A DNA stretch of 62,449 bases, taken from Porphyromonas circumdentaria. Its GTDB lineage: Bacteria > Bacteroidota > Bacteroidia > Bacteroidales > Porphyromonadaceae. Each line of letters starts with the position of its first letter. Position 1 is the first letter of the stretch. Below the pieces are notes generated by a model. It was not told the DNA's origin. It did no database searches and worked only from the letters and a program-made list of their open reading frames with translations. Where the stretch lies: contig NZ_FUXE01000014.1 in NCBI RefSeq assembly GCF_900167105.1, forward strand, positions 1 to 62,449, in the 5' to 3' direction. A program made the position numbers and the translations under genes. Shown piece by piece: positions 35,691 through 45,564 of the stretch.

Positions 35691-36878
35691 TTAAAGGTTA
35701 TACTTCGCCTTTATAGCCTCGTATTCCTTAGACATTTTGAGATTGTAATACACTGTGCTAAGCACATAATAAGCCGTGTCTGGATCTCCTGCATAAGCCT
35801 TTTCCAAATAAGGAAGAGCCTTACGGAACAACTCTTCTGCTTTCTTATCAGTGGCTGCATCTACCTTATCGCCAGACTTGATAGCCACTGCTTGATTGTA
35901 GTAAACACGTCCCATGTTGAAGTTAGACTCCGTAAACGAAGGGTCTATTTCTAAAGCCTTTGCAAAGCATTGAAGTGCTTTAGCCTCATCTGTAGGCTCA
36001 TAGAGTTTACCCATAACGTCATAGAGCTGTGCATTATTAGGAGCTTTTTCTATTGACTTTTGAAGTAAAGCAATAGCCTCTTCACTCTTTCCTGTTTGAA
36101 TCAAAGTGTTGATCAGATTAACAGAAAAATAAGACTCATTGGGATAGAGACTCAAACCCTCTTTCATAGTAGCCACATAATTAACAGTATCGGCCATCTC
36201 AAGATAGGTTTGTGAAAGTATTTGATACAAGTCGTTGCGACGATAATCTACCGATTTAATCTCTTCTGCTAACTTGACAGTAAGTTTCTTATCACCTGTC
36301 TGATAGGCATTTATCACAGAGAAAAAGTCTACCATCATAGAGTTAGAGTCCGCTGCTGCAAAAGGTGTACCTGCAAACATTGGCATCTTCTTTATCTGTT
36401 TGAAGTTATCAAAAGCTTCCAATGCCTTGGTGTAATTCTTCTGCTCCATATAATACCCCCCTGCATTGATGAAATAAAGAAGGTTTATTTGGAAAGCATC
36501 TTTAATCTTCTTGGAATATTTCCCCAATTTTACTCCATCGGGGCTTTCCATCTTCACAGTAGCCACATAATAGTCAAACATATCCAAGAGAGCAGCATTC
36601 ATAACAGCTCTATCGGGTGTTTCACCTTTCAATTGTTTATTATTCTCAAGAGTAAAATTAGACTCTTCTACAAACCCAGCTACATACCAAGTCTTAGGGT
36701 CCGACTTTGTCTCATCATTTTCAAGAGCTGCCTTTATTAAAGTACGAGCCTCCTTATAGTCGCCCTTCTTATCAGCAATACGCTCTGCGCCCTTAACATT
36801 TGCTTTCTGTGCGATAGCAGGAGCAGTACCCATGAGCACCGCAAGAGCTATTGGAAATGCTTTCTTCATCATTTTCAT
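35691..36878 (-). CDS. Tetratricopeptide-repeat protein with signal peptide
   Basis: 395 residues: signal peptide (about 1-24, ending APAIAQ), then helical repeats; clear TPR units in the second half are NESYFSVNLINTLIQTGKSE, NNAQLYDVMGKLYEPTDEAK and PSFTESNFNMGRVYYNQAVA. Probably periplasmic or outer-membrane-associated scaffold. It follows gyrA after 65 bases; I recall the same pairing in P. gingivalis. No catalytic motif. The acting partner is unknown. Confidence 0.88.
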   Translation of the reverse strand: MKMMKKAFPIALAVLMGTAPAIAQKANVKGAERIADKKGDYKEARTLIKAALENDETKSDPKTWYVAGFVEESNFTLENNKQLKGETPDRAVMNAALLDMFDYYVATVKMESPDGVKLGKYSKKIKDAFQINLLYFINAGGYYMEQKNYTKALEAFDNFKQIKKMPMFAGTPFAAADSNSMMVDFFSVINAYQTGDKKLTVKLAEEIKSVDYRRNDLYQILSQTYLEMADTVNYVATMKEGLSLYPNESYFSVNLINTLIQTGKSEEAIALLQKSIEKAPNNAQLYDVMGKLYEPTDEAKALQCFAKALEIDPSFTESNFNMGRVYYNQAVAIKSGDKVDAATDKKAEELFRKALPYLEKAYAGDPDTAYYVLSTVYYNLKMSKEYEAIKAKYNL

Positions 36879-36943
36879 ATTAATAGCTTTATAGTTAATT
36901 TAAATTTCACGGCTTCACACTATGAGTGAAAGACCTATTTCTC

Positions 36944-39535
36944 TTAAATTGTATCTTCATCCGCAAACTCCTCTGGGATAATATCCTCAGAAAACTCAAC
37001 GTCTTTGTGGACAATGTTCTCGTTTGCTAAATTATCTTCTTTTGCCAAAGCCTTATCTGCCGTATCGTCCTCGCGAGCTACACTACAAACAGAGGCTATC
37101 TCATCTTCTCTACTCGTCAAGTTTATCAAACGAACACCCTGAGTTGCTCTGCCAATAGTAGAAATAGACTCCATAGGCATACGAATAACCACTCCACTCT
37201 TATTGATAATCATCAAATCCAAGTCGTCTGTTACGGCACGAAAATCAACCAAACGCCCTGTTTTATCGGTAATCTGCATGGTTTTAACCCCCTTACCTCC
37301 TCGATTGGTAGTACGATAAGTATCTAACAAAGATCGTTTTCCATAACCCCCTTCACTCACGACAAGCAAGCTCTCCTTTTCTGGATGCTTTAAGGCCACC
37401 ATTCCTACCACGGCATCGTCGTCATCATCTAAAGTCATACCACGTACACCAGTAGAGATGCGCCCCATAGCACGCACCTTGCTTTCGTGGAATCGAATAG
37501 CACGTCCATTTCTATTGGCCAAAAGGATTTCTGCATTGCCATTGGTCAAACGAACAGTAACAACCCTATCACCTTCATTCAAATTTATGGCATTTACCCC
37601 CTTGCTACGAGGACGTGAGTAAGCTTCCAAAAGAGTCTTCTTTATAACTCCCTGTTGGGTGGCAAATACCAAATAGTGAGAATTGATAAACTCTTCGTCT
37701 TTTTCTAACTTCTTGATGCGAATACAGGCAGTGATCCGATCATCGGGCTCTATATCCAAAATATTTTGAATGGCCCTTCCCTTTGCGTTTTTAGCACCCT
37801 CGGGGATTTCATACACTCGCAACCAGTGACAACGCCCCTTTGTAGTGAATAACAATAAGGTTGCGTGCATAGAGGCAGAGTAAATATACTCTATAAAATC
37901 TTCCTCACGGGTTGTTGAGCCCTTAGAACCAATTCCTCCTCGTGCCTGACTTCTAAACTCACTTAAAGGAGTTCTCTTGATGTAACCCAAGTGAGAGATA
38001 GTTATAATCATCTCATCATCGGCATAAAAGTCTTCTGGATTGAACTCTTCGCTTGAGAAAACAATTTCTGTTTTTCGTGTATCTCCGTACTTACCCTTAA
38101 TCTCCAGTAACTCTTGCTTTATGAGATCCATGAGCAAATCATCATTGGAGAGCAACTCTTGCAGGTGTTGAATTGTTTTTTCCAACTCTTCATACTCTGT
38201 ACGCAGCTTATCTCTTTCCAATCCAGTAAGAGCACGCAGACGCATATCCACGATAGCACGTGCCTGTATCTCGGTCAGAGCAAAACGCTCACACAGACGC
38301 TCCATAGCCTGATTAGTCGTTTCGGAAGAGCGTATGATACGAATCACCTCATCAATATTATCGACGGCAATAAGCAGACCCTCCAAGATATGGGCACGCT
38401 CTTGCGCTTTACGTAATTCAAAACGACAACGACGAGTAACCACATCGTGTCTATGCTCCACGAAGTAATGGATAAGTTCCTTCAGATTTAACTGACGAGG
38501 ACGACCATTAACAAGTGCAATATTATTGACACTAAAATAGCTCTGAAGTGCCGTCAACTTAAATAAATGATTAAGCACCACGGAAGCATTAGCATCTCTT
38601 TTTATCTCGATTTCTATGCGCAGCCCTCCCTTACCACTGGATACATCGGTAATGTTGGATATCCCTTCAATACGCCTGTCAGTTACAAGTTGAGCAATAT
38701 CTTGCACCAGCTGAGACTTTACCACTTGATAGGGTATCTCGGTTACGACTATGGTCTCACGGCCATGTGCATCGGTTTCTATCTCCGTGCGTGCCCTCAT
38801 CACTACTCTTCCACGTCCTGTAAGGAGAGCCTCTTTGACACCAGCATAACCATAAATAAGACCTCCAGTAGGGAAATCGGGAGCCTTTACATAATGTATA
38901 AGATCTTCTACGGGAATATCTCCTTTACTATCGATATAAGCCACACAACCGTCAATACACTCCGATAAGTTATGAGGAGGCATATTGGTAGCCATACCTA
39001 CGGCAATACCCGAGACTCCATTAACAAGCAAATTGGGGATACGTGTAGGTAGCACAGTCGGCTCTAATGTGGTATCGTCATAGTTGTTTTGGAAGTCTAC
39101 AGTCTCTTTCTCTATATCTCGGAGCATTTCGCCAGCGATCTCGGTAAGACGAGCCTCTGTATAACGCATGGCAGCAGGCGAGTCTCCATCAATAGAACCA
39201 AAGTTCCCTTGCCCATCCACCATAGGATAACGCAAGTTCCAAGGCTGTGCCAAACGCACCAAAGTCATGTACACAGAACTATCTCCATGAGGGTGGTACT
39301 TAGCCAAGACCTCTCCGACAGCCTTTGCAGACTTTTTAGTAGGCTGAGAAAAAACATTGTTCATCTCATTCATAGCGTAAAGCACCCGACGATGCACAGG
39401 TTTGAATCCGTCTCGCACATCGGGCAGAGCACGAGAAACAATCACCGACATAGAGTAGTCTATGTAGGCAGATTTCATTTCGTTCTCAATGTCAATCTTT
39501 ATAATTCTATCTTCACGCTCCTGTAGTTCTTCCAT
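36944..39535 (-). CDS. gyrA: DNA gyrase subunit A
   Basis: Breakage-reunion subunit that with GyrB introduces negative supercoils. 863 residues: winged-helix/tower domain with catalytic Tyr125 in [10 protein letters not shown], coiled coil (about 365-485), and C-terminal pinwheel (about 505-815) with the GyrA box variant [10 protein letters not shown], which supports gyrase rather than topoisomerase IV. The last 50 residues are very acidic. In the quinolone-determining region [12 protein letters not shown], Ser86 matches E. coli Ser83 but the residue matching acidic Asp87 is Met90. No other topoisomerase gene in the window. Confidence 0.96.
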   Translation of the reverse strand: MEELQEREDRIIKIDIENEMKSAYIDYSMSVIVSRALPDVRDGFKPVHRRVLYAMNEMNNVFSQPTKKSAKAVGEVLAKYHPHGDSSVYMTLVRLAQPWNLRYPMVDGQGNFGSIDGDSPAAMRYTEARLTEIAGEMLRDIEKETVDFQNNYDDTTLEPTVLPTRIPNLLVNGVSGIAVGMATNMPPHNLSECIDGCVAYIDSKGDIPVEDLIHYVKAPDFPTGGLIYGYAGVKEALLTGRGRVVMRARTEIETDAHGRETIVVTEIPYQVVKSQLVQDIAQLVTDRRIEGISNITDVSSGKGGLRIEIEIKRDANASVVLNHLFKLTALQSYFSVNNIALVNGRPRQLNLKELIHYFVEHRHDVVTRRCRFELRKAQERAHILEGLLIAVDNIDEVIRIIRSSETTNQAMERLCERFALTEIQARAIVDMRLRALTGLERDKLRTEYEELEKTIQHLQELLSNDDLLMDLIKQELLEIKGKYGDTRKTEIVFSSEEFNPEDFYADDEMIITISHLGYIKRTPLSEFRSQARGGIGSKGSTTREEDFIEYIYSASMHATLLLFTTKGRCHWLRVYEIPEGAKNAKGRAIQNILDIEPDDRITACIRIKKLEKDEEFINSHYLVFATQQGVIKKTLLEAYSRPRSKGVNAINLNEGDRVVTVRLTNGNAEILLANRNGRAIRFHESKVRAMGRISTGVRGMTLDDDDDAVVGMVALKHPEKESLLVVSEGGYGKRSLLDTYRTTNRGGKGVKTMQITDKTGRLVDFRAVTDDLDLMIINKSGVVIRMPMESISTIGRATQGVRLINLTSREDEIASVCSVAREDDTADKALAKEDNLANENIVHKDVEFSEDIIPEEFADEDTI

Positions 39536-39810
39536 AAGTTCCTATTTTACTTATATTGTATCTTTCTCTTATGATGGGTAAAAAGGTTTATTTTTCAATC
39601 TCAAACTCACATAAGGATAGTTCTTTTCGAGTGGCTAAGTTACTACTTTTCTATGAAAGTTTTGCTTTATTTCAACATTAATAAACTATGCCTACAGAGA
39701 GTATCTCTAAATCCAAAAAGGAGGCAGAACAAAAGCCACAGTAAGGCTATTCCAAAGTCTTACTCATATTGGAAAGAGATTGTGGCAAAACAGCCCACTA
39801 CACGCCTTAA
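39536..39810. other. Intergenic region upstream of gyrA
   Basis: 275 bases between gyrA (start 39535, minus) and the Omp28 terminator. AT-rich with T tracts; no full TAnnTTTG/TTTG pair on the minus strand and no coding frame that looks real. Together with the terminator the gap to omp28 is 348 bases. Confidence 0.5.
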
Positions 39811-39846
39811 TAAAAAAATAGCCCCCAGAGAACTTCCGAGGGCTAT
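39811..39846 (-). terminator. Rho-independent terminator of the thioredoxin-DUF6029-Omp28 operon
   Basis: On the minus strand ATAGCCCTC (39846-39838) pairs with GGGGGCTAT (39826-39818), nine pairs with one G-U, then TTTTTTTATT. It starts 38 bases after the Omp28 stop. Confidence 0.85.
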
Positions 39847-39883
39847 CCACTAAATTTTATGCCTATTTAATGAGTAAAAAGAA

Positions 39884-40699
39884 TTACTTAATAGCAATGC
39901 TTGTAGCCTCATACACCTCCATTGTATTAGAGTCGTATACAAAAGCTACCAAGTGGCAGTTAGCAATATCATCAATTTTCTCCAAAGAAGCAGTGTAACT
40001 AACCTCTTTATCTAAGGCTATAGCTTCTCCCCAAATACCATTCAAGCTACCACGGAGTACATGATTGTGTACATAGTTGTACTTATCTTCTGCTCCCTCT
40101 TGAGGGATACCCGTGATACCGTCTTCTATCACCCACACTTGGAGCATCAAGTCTTTGGGCAAGTTCTCGCTATTGCCATACTTCTTCACAGTAACATTAG
40201 CGGTAACTTCGTCAATACCATTGTGGGTAGTAGAAGCCTTGATTTCAAAGATGCGAGGTTTACTATCCAACAAACCTTTTATAAGGCCCGACCAAGTACC
40301 AAACTCATTAATAGACAAAGCATTTCTCCCAGGGAATTTTGTTCTATTGATAATTCCCGTAGGTAATCCAACACCATTAGCAAAACGCTCATAGTAAGCG
40401 GCCGCTTCTGGAGTATAGAGCGTAGAGCCTTCGGGAGTAAAAACGGTTGTTCCATGGAGACCTACAGCCACGACATTGTTACCGAATAGCTGCTGGATAT
40501 CATGTATCGCCAGGGCTGCCTTAGGACAGTTTACACATTTCTCCCCTGTAAAATCTTCGAGAAGTACCGTGCGCTTGTCTCCACCAACGTTAGTTTCTAA
40601 CGGAATCAAACGCTTCTCTGGGGCTATTTTACTGCACGAACTAAAAAGAGCGAGTAAACCAGCAGAGAGTATTGATAATATTAAAGCACTTTTTTTCAT
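39884..40699 (-). CDS. Omp28-family outer-membrane lipoprotein
   Basis: 271 residues with a lipoprotein signal ending LFSSC (Cys22) and a thioredoxin-like domain with FTGEKCVNCPKAA (Cys55, Cys58), ALHGTTVF-like segments, GVGLPTGIINR, then a C-terminal beta domain (DLMLQVWVIEDGIT, HNHVLRG). Omp28 was named from a 28-kDa P. gingivalis outer-membrane protein described as a possible adhesin. The retained CxxC suggests redox or metal binding. Third gene after thioredoxin and DUF6029 (18-base gap), consistent with a common envelope role. Confidence 0.9.
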   Translation of the reverse strand: MKKSALILSILSAGLLALFSSCSKIAPEKRLIPLETNVGGDKRTVLLEDFTGEKCVNCPKAALAIHDIQQLFGNNVVAVGLHGTTVFTPEGSTLYTPEAAAYYERFANGVGLPTGIINRTKFPGRNALSINEFGTWSGLIKGLLDSKPRIFEIKASTTHNGIDEVTANVTVKKYGNSENLPKDLMLQVWVIEDGITGIPQEGAEDKYNYVHNHVLRGSLNGIWGEAIALDKEVSYTASLEKIDDIANCHLVAFVYDSNTMEVYEATSIAIK

Positions 40700-40717
40700 A
40701 CGTTATTATTCAAATAA

Positions 40718-42490
40718 TTAGAAATTGCCCGTATAAGAGATGTATAATCCCTTGGTTTGAGGCATCCATCGACATACTCCTCCTGAGCAGTTCATACCCG
40801 CACGAGTTCTACCATACGAAAGCATCACACGATGCGCTCCTTGTGTGTAAGTAGCACCTACCATATAATAGTGTTGCTTGGTAGTACCCATGTTATATTG
40901 ATCTGACAGAGAAATCATCCAGTTGGGCAAGAAAGAGAACTCAGCCAAACCGTAAATCCAGTGTCCCTCGGCATGTTTAGTAGCCAAGAATTGGAGCTCT
41001 GTTCTCAAAGAGGTCTTACGATTAAACTTATAAGTACCATCGTAGATAAATATGTTAGAGTAGATGTAAGGATTTACCTGAAGAGGATTTTCTACGTGCC
41101 CCTCTACGACTTCTTGGTTATAAATTTGATGCAAGTAGGTTAGTGTAAAGTTGTAGTTAGAAGATACTTTCTTTGTAATCTCCACATTAACGTCGGAATA
41201 ATACAACTCTCCCATACCGAAGAAAGGAGACGTATAACCATCAGTACCATACATAGAGGTAGGGACAGAAGGATTAACTCCCTCTAAATAGTTCTTCTTC
41301 AAACCACGTACATGAGATACGTTAAGACGAATACCCGTACCATACTTCCCTCCAAGAGCTGTCTTGCGACCGAACTTGTAACGAAGCTCTCCCTGGAAAG
41401 CCCACTCACCTGCAGGCTGTGTAGCATAAGGATAGAGAGCAGCCAACGTATAGGTATGCTGTGCCGTAAAAGGAGGTAAATGATTTATATGCAAGTGCAT
41501 ACCCAACAAACTGCGCTGCGACATAAAATTAAAATTCTCACTGCGCTTTGCTTGTAAAAGCACGCTCATACCCGATTTTGAATAAGAGGCAGAAAGCATT
41601 GCTACGGAACCAGGATGGTAGATATAGTTATTTTCTGCCGTTGGGTCATTGAGTTTATAAGAATACTCTCCGTTCAAAACAAAGTTACCTACCCCAAAAC
41701 GGAGTCTACCTCCATAAGCTGCCACATACTCGGGCAAGTTAAGACGATAGTTGTTGCCATCTCTGGAAACTAAAACCTCTGCATCGCCCTCCTTTTTAGA
41801 GACAAAAGAACCACCCAGTTGAAGGCTCATATTACGAGAGCGAAGACCCGAAAACCACTCTTCGGCACTCAAGTTCAGGTCTGTCCCCGACACAAAACCA
41901 CGGTCAGGGTTAAATACTTTGAAAGTTCTATCAAAGTTGTAACGTTGCTGACCCGTTAAGGCCTTGAAGGTAATTCCCTTGTAAGGAGAGATAGCTACAC
42001 GTGCCCCTCTAACGGCATTGTCTATACCCAAGTTACGATCTTCATAGGCACGGAAGATAGTACCACTACCGAATTGATCGTAAAAGTCTCCCAATGTAAC
42101 CTCTGCCATCTTACCATAGTAAGCGGTTAAATACATATGAGGGATACCTCTCCCCTGCTCAATAAGACTTCTTCCTGGCAACGGAGCCGAAAGCTCTTCA
42201 AAGCGAGTACCCAACTCTAAATAGTTATTACGCAGTGTAGCGGATATATAATTGTTTCCCCTCCAAGTATTATAAGTATCATCTTTTGTCCTCGAAAAAA
42301 GCATATCGCTCTGCACGCTGAAGCTGGCTTGCAGAGGTTGCCACTTCTCAGGGCGGGGGAAGAAAGACTCCTGCTTCTCCACAGAAAGCTGGTGCGCATA
42401 AGTAGAGGGAATAGAGTCATTGGCCCAAGCGGACGAAAAGAAGAGGGGGGCAGCTACTGCCAACCCCCACTTAAGGATCTGTTGTTTCAT
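40718..42490 (-). CDS. DUF6029-family outer-membrane beta-barrel protein
   Basis: 590 residues: signal peptide (about 1-23, ending SSAWA), then a beta-rich chain with alternating aromatic and glycine residues (LTAYYGKMAEVTLGDFYDQF, FRAYEDRNLGIDNAVRGARV, GGKYGTGIRLNVSH) ending in aromatic F (GLYISYTGNF). The pattern GDFYDQFGSGTIFRAYEDR is distinctive and is the basis for the DUF6029 call. Likely an outer-membrane barrel of about 20 strands. A pair of cysteines near the end (MNCSGGVCRW) could form a disulfide, which suits the upstream thioredoxin gene. Function unknown. Confidence 0.82.
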   Translation of the reverse strand: MKQQILKWGLAVAAPLFFSSAWANDSIPSTYAHQLSVEKQESFFPRPEKWQPLQASFSVQSDMLFSRTKDDTYNTWRGNNYISATLRNNYLELGTRFEELSAPLPGRSLIEQGRGIPHMYLTAYYGKMAEVTLGDFYDQFGSGTIFRAYEDRNLGIDNAVRGARVAISPYKGITFKALTGQQRYNFDRTFKVFNPDRGFVSGTDLNLSAEEWFSGLRSRNMSLQLGGSFVSKKEGDAEVLVSRDGNNYRLNLPEYVAAYGGRLRFGVGNFVLNGEYSYKLNDPTAENNYIYHPGSVAMLSASYSKSGMSVLLQAKRSENFNFMSQRSLLGMHLHINHLPPFTAQHTYTLAALYPYATQPAGEWAFQGELRYKFGRKTALGGKYGTGIRLNVSHVRGLKKNYLEGVNPSVPTSMYGTDGYTSPFFGMGELYYSDVNVEITKKVSSNYNFTLTYLHQIYNQEVVEGHVENPLQVNPYIYSNIFIYDGTYKFNRKTSLRTELQFLATKHAEGHWIYGLAEFSFLPNWMISLSDQYNMGTTKQHYYMVGATYTQGAHRVMLSYGRTRAGMNCSGGVCRWMPQTKGLYISYTGNF

Positions 42491-42498
42491 TTCCTGAG

Positions 42499-42990
42499 TT
42501 ATTTCTTTAGATGTTTACGTACTACCTCTATGAGATGCTCTTCTGAGCCATCACTATAACCACTGTGTGTATATACGATATTTCCCTTTCCGTCTACTAC
42601 AAATACAGCGGGTATAAGGTTAACTTTCATAGCTCTTTTGAAGTCGGAGTTGCTGTCCAACAACACTTCATAATCCCAACCATTACCGTCTACAAGAGGT
42701 TTTACCTTTTGAGCATTCTGTCCCTCATCGATAGAAACAGCGATTAACTTAACGCCTGTTTCATCTTGCCAATCTGCATACACTTCGTTGATGGCTTTCA
42801 ACTCTCTCAAACAAGGCTTGCACCATGTAGCAAAGAAGCTAATGATAAAGGGCTTACCATTGTTATTAAGCTTTGCAGTATTAATCTCTTTTCCTGCCAA
42901 AGTCTTAATGTTTACGCTGGGTAATGCATTCTGCGCCTGAGCTGCAAGCGATACTAATACAATAGTTAATAGAAGGGTTAGCTTTTTCAT
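42499..42990 (-). CDS. Secreted TlpA/ResA-type thioredoxin
   Basis: 163 residues: signal peptide (1-20, ending AQAQ), thioredoxin fold with FIISFFATWCKPCLRELKAI (Cys57, Cys60) and the cis-Pro loop VNLIPAVFVVDGKG. It acts in the periplasm as a reductase or isomerase of disulfides. First gene of the operon with DUF6029 (8-base gap) and Omp28, both of which carry cysteine pairs, so these may be its clients. The only clear -7 box upstream is TATATTTG (minus, 43050-43043), without a good -33. Confidence 0.92.
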   Translation of the reverse strand: MKKLTLLLTIVLVSLAAQAQNALPSVNIKTLAGKEINTAKLNNNGKPFIISFFATWCKPCLRELKAINEVYADWQDETGVKLIAVSIDEGQNAQKVKPLVDGNGWDYEVLLDSNSDFKRAMKVNLIPAVFVVDGKGNIVYTHSGYSDGSEEHLIEVVRKHLKK

Positions 42991-43731
42991 AATGTTTCTT
43001 TATTATTGTTTCCTATGTACTTTACTAAGTGTTTAACCTTGGCAAATATAAGATTTTTGGAGATATTAATTGCACTTGCTCCTATCTCCTCTATACGACC
43101 CAAGGGAAAGGGGCGAAAGAGGTCTCTACAAAATAAAATATAGCAAAGGGTTAAGAGTGCCATCAACAGGAGGCTTAAAAAGAGGCTCAAACAATCCTAA
43201 TCGGCAACAATAAGTGGGGCTAAAAGCATTTTAACCAGCATTCTCCTCAAACAACGTGTTCATATCATAGGATTAGGGAAGAGAAAAACTCCTTCTAGAC
43301 GGGTAGAAAAGAGTGTTCACTCCCAACGATTAAACGATAAACCCTCGAGCATTTCTTTATACGCAGATTGCATATATATATATTCAAGTTGAAAATATGT
43401 ATATTCAATCTACGTATATATATATTCAATCTTAAAACAAAGAATTACTCAAGTGAAAAACAACTTTTGCAAAGAAGTTTTCGAGGTTTTCATCAGAAGG
43501 GTTCAGATAAAAAGACCTTTCAAAAGGGTTCCCGTTCAAAAAAAGCTTTCGCAGAACGCCTTATGCACAAAGCTCTGAGAGCAACGGAAGTGGGAATATA
43601 GCAAACTATATGCTCCAGCCCGAGTCTCGAAAGGAACACATGTAGAAGAGATATCATGCAAAGGCATCCTAAAAACTAATAGAGCTAACAGAGCTACTAA
43701 GTAGACTTTAGAGACTGAACGACAATACTTA
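42991..43731. other. Large divergent intergenic region
   Basis: About 740 bases between the thioredoxin operon (minus) and the C69 peptidase promoter (plus). It contains the thioredoxin -7 box (43043-43050, minus) and copy 2 of the AT-rich repeat (43351-43450). Short frames cross the repeat and look like chance. No RNA gene was recognised. Confidence 0.6.
43351..43450. repeat. AT-rich interspersed repeat, copy 2
   Basis: From ATTTCTTTATACGCAGATTG through the core TATTCAAGTTGAAAATATG, then tandem units ATATTCAATCTACGTATATA and ATATTCAATCTTAAAAC, ending AAGAATTACTC. The core palindrome of copy 1 has one change here (TTGAAAATA for TTGAATATA). The left 20 bases are less well conserved than in copies 1 and 3. 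Confidence 0.85.
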
Positions 43732-43764
43732 TTTGTCAGATGCAACTGCATTGTAGTATATTTG
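43732..43764 (+). promoter_or_regulatory. Promoter of the C69 dipeptidase
   Basis: TTTG (43732-43735), 21 bases, TATATTTG (43757-43764): a full match to the Bacteroidota consensus. It shows that the long open frame from 43740 cannot be the real gene start and supports ATG 43797. Confidence 0.78.
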
Positions 43765-43796
43765 TAGGCAATGAATATTCCAAAATACAGATCAGT

Positions 43797-45458
43797 ATGA
43801 AAATATCCTCGCTTTTAGCAGTCGTTGCGGCGGCTGTTCTTACTTTGTGGACAGCTCCACAGGCAAAGGCCTGCTCCGATCTCATTGTGGGCAAGGGAGC
43901 TTCGAAAGATGGTTCTATTATGATTTCTTATGCTGCAGACTCTCACACTCTATACGGAGAGCTCTATCACTGGCCAGCAAGAGAATGGCCCAAGGGAACC
44001 ATGAGACAGATTATCGAGTGGGATACTCACAAACCTTTGGGTTTTATCCCCGAAGTTGCCTACACCTACAACGTAATCGGCAATATGAATGAATACCAAT
44101 TGGCTATTACCGAGTCTACTTGGGGAGGAAGAAAAGAGCTTTCTGAGCCTAACGGCATTATGGACTACGGAAGCCTTATACAGGTAACATTACAACGTGC
44201 CAAGACAGCTCGCGAAGCGATCAAAGTGATGACCAATCTGGTAAAAGAGTATGGTTACCACAGTTCGGGAGAAAGCTTTACGATAGCCGATAAAAATGAA
44301 GTATGGGTACTCGAGCTTATTGGTAAGGGAGCTAAAGAAAAAGGTGCTGTTTGGGTGGCCATGCGCATACCCGACAATGCGATTTCGGCTCATGCCAATC
44401 AAGCTCGCATCCAACAAATAAAGTTCAAGGATCCTGAAAACTGCCTCTACTCTCCCGATGTAATCTCATTCGCTCGTAAGATGGGTTACTTCAAAGGGAA
44501 AGACAAAGATTTCAGTTTCCAAAAAGCGTACAATCCTTGGACAAAAGATAATTTGCGCGGCTGCGAAGCTCGTGTTTGGTCTTTCTTCAACCGTTTTGCA
44601 GAGGGTATGGACAAGCACTTGGCACTCGCAATGGGAGATGTCAACCAAGAACCTATGCCTCTCTATGTAATTCCCAAGAAAAAACTCTCTGTAGCCGATG
44701 TACGCGATATGATGCGCGACCACTATGAGGGTACACCTATGACCATGTGTGAAGATATTGGCGCAGGGCCTTATAAAGTACCCTATCGTTGGAGACCCAT
44801 GTCTTGGAAGCATGAAGGAAAAACTTACTTCAATGAACGCGCCATAGCAACGCAACAGACGGGCTTCGTACTTGTAGCTCAATTACGCAACTACCTTCCC
44901 GATGAGATAGGTGGTGTATTATGGTTTGGTGTCGATGATGCTAATACCGCTGTCTTCACCCCTATGTACGCATCTATGAAAAAAACTCCAGAGTGTTACC
45001 GAGTGGGTAACGGAGATATGATGAACTTCTCTTGGACCAGTGCCTTTTGGATTCATAACTGGGTAGCAAACATGGCTTATACCCGCTACGATCAGATGAT
45101 AGCAGATATTCGTCCCGTACAGAGAGAATTGGAGAAAGGATTCGATACGATGCTTGCTCAGGTCGATCAGAGGGCCCTCGCACTGCTAAACTCCTCAAGA
45201 GATAAAGCTATCGACTATCTCACAGAGTACAGCGAGCAAGCAGCAAACGGAGCCACAGAAAGATGGAAAAAATTGGGAGAATATCTACTCGTTAAGTATA
45301 TGGATGGGAACCGTAAGAAAGAGGTAAACGGACGCTTCAAAGACAATGGTTATGGACTTAGCGATATGCCCGACTTCCCTGGCTATAATGCAGAGTATTA
45401 CAAACAAATCGTAGAACAAACGGGAGAGCGTTTCTTATCACAAGGAGGGGAACACTAA
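43797..45458 (+). CDS. Secreted C69-family dipeptidase (N-terminal nucleophile)
   Basis: 553 residues from MKISSLLAVVAAAV: signal peptide 1-25 ending PQAKA, with Cys26 directly after it as the probable N-terminal nucleophile of the mature enzyme (CSDLIVGKGASKDG). Then AADSHTLYGELYHWPA, VIGNMNEYQLAITESTWGGR, GESFTIADKNEVWVLELIG, VAMRIPDNAISAHANQARI. C69 (PepD-like) enzymes cleave dipeptides; a secreted form suits an organism that lives on peptides. Signal-peptide removal would itself expose the active cysteine. The alternative, a lipoprotein, is unlikely because the residues before Cys are AKA, not a lipobox. Single gene with its own promoter and terminator. Confidence 0.93.
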   Translation: MKISSLLAVVAAAVLTLWTAPQAKACSDLIVGKGASKDGSIMISYAADSHTLYGELYHWPAREWPKGTMRQIIEWDTHKPLGFIPEVAYTYNVIGNMNEYQLAITESTWGGRKELSEPNGIMDYGSLIQVTLQRAKTAREAIKVMTNLVKEYGYHSSGESFTIADKNEVWVLELIGKGAKEKGAVWVAMRIPDNAISAHANQARIQQIKFKDPENCLYSPDVISFARKMGYFKGKDKDFSFQKAYNPWTKDNLRGCEARVWSFFNRFAEGMDKHLALAMGDVNQEPMPLYVIPKKKLSVADVRDMMRDHYEGTPMTMCEDIGAGPYKVPYRWRPMSWKHEGKTYFNERAIATQQTGFVLVAQLRNYLPDEIGGVLWFGVDDANTAVFTPMYASMKKTPECYRVGNGDMMNFSWTSAFWIHNWVANMAYTRYDQMIADIRPVQRELEKGFDTMLAQVDQRALALLNSSRDKAIDYLTEYSEQAANGATERWKKLGEYLLVKYMDGNRKKEVNGRFKDNGYGLSDMPDFPGYNAEYYKQIVEQTGERFLSQGGEH

Positions 45459-45480
45459 TTTCTCGCCCAACCTATATCAA

Positions 45481-45526
45481 GAGGATAGTACCCAAAGTAA
45501 CTCATGAACTTTAGGAAACTATCCTC
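45481..45526 (+). terminator. Terminator hairpin of the C69 gene
   Basis: GAGGATAGT (45481-45489) pairs perfectly with ACTATCCTC (45518-45526), and inside it AAAGT pairs with ACTTT. The tail TCGTTCTTTAATC is only moderately T-rich. It lies between the C69 stop and rfbA. Confidence 0.65.
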
Positions 45527-45564
45527 TCGTTCTTTAATCAAATACTAAGTCTTTGCAAAGATTT

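Noticed and set aside
43368-43601. 77-codon frame on the plus strand
   Set aside because: It begins inside the AT-rich interspersed repeat (IYIFNLKI-like low-complexity start) and shows no natural protein character.
45553-45564. TTG start four codons upstream for rfbA
   Set aside because: The ATG at 45565 gives the exact family N-terminus [14 protein letters not shown].
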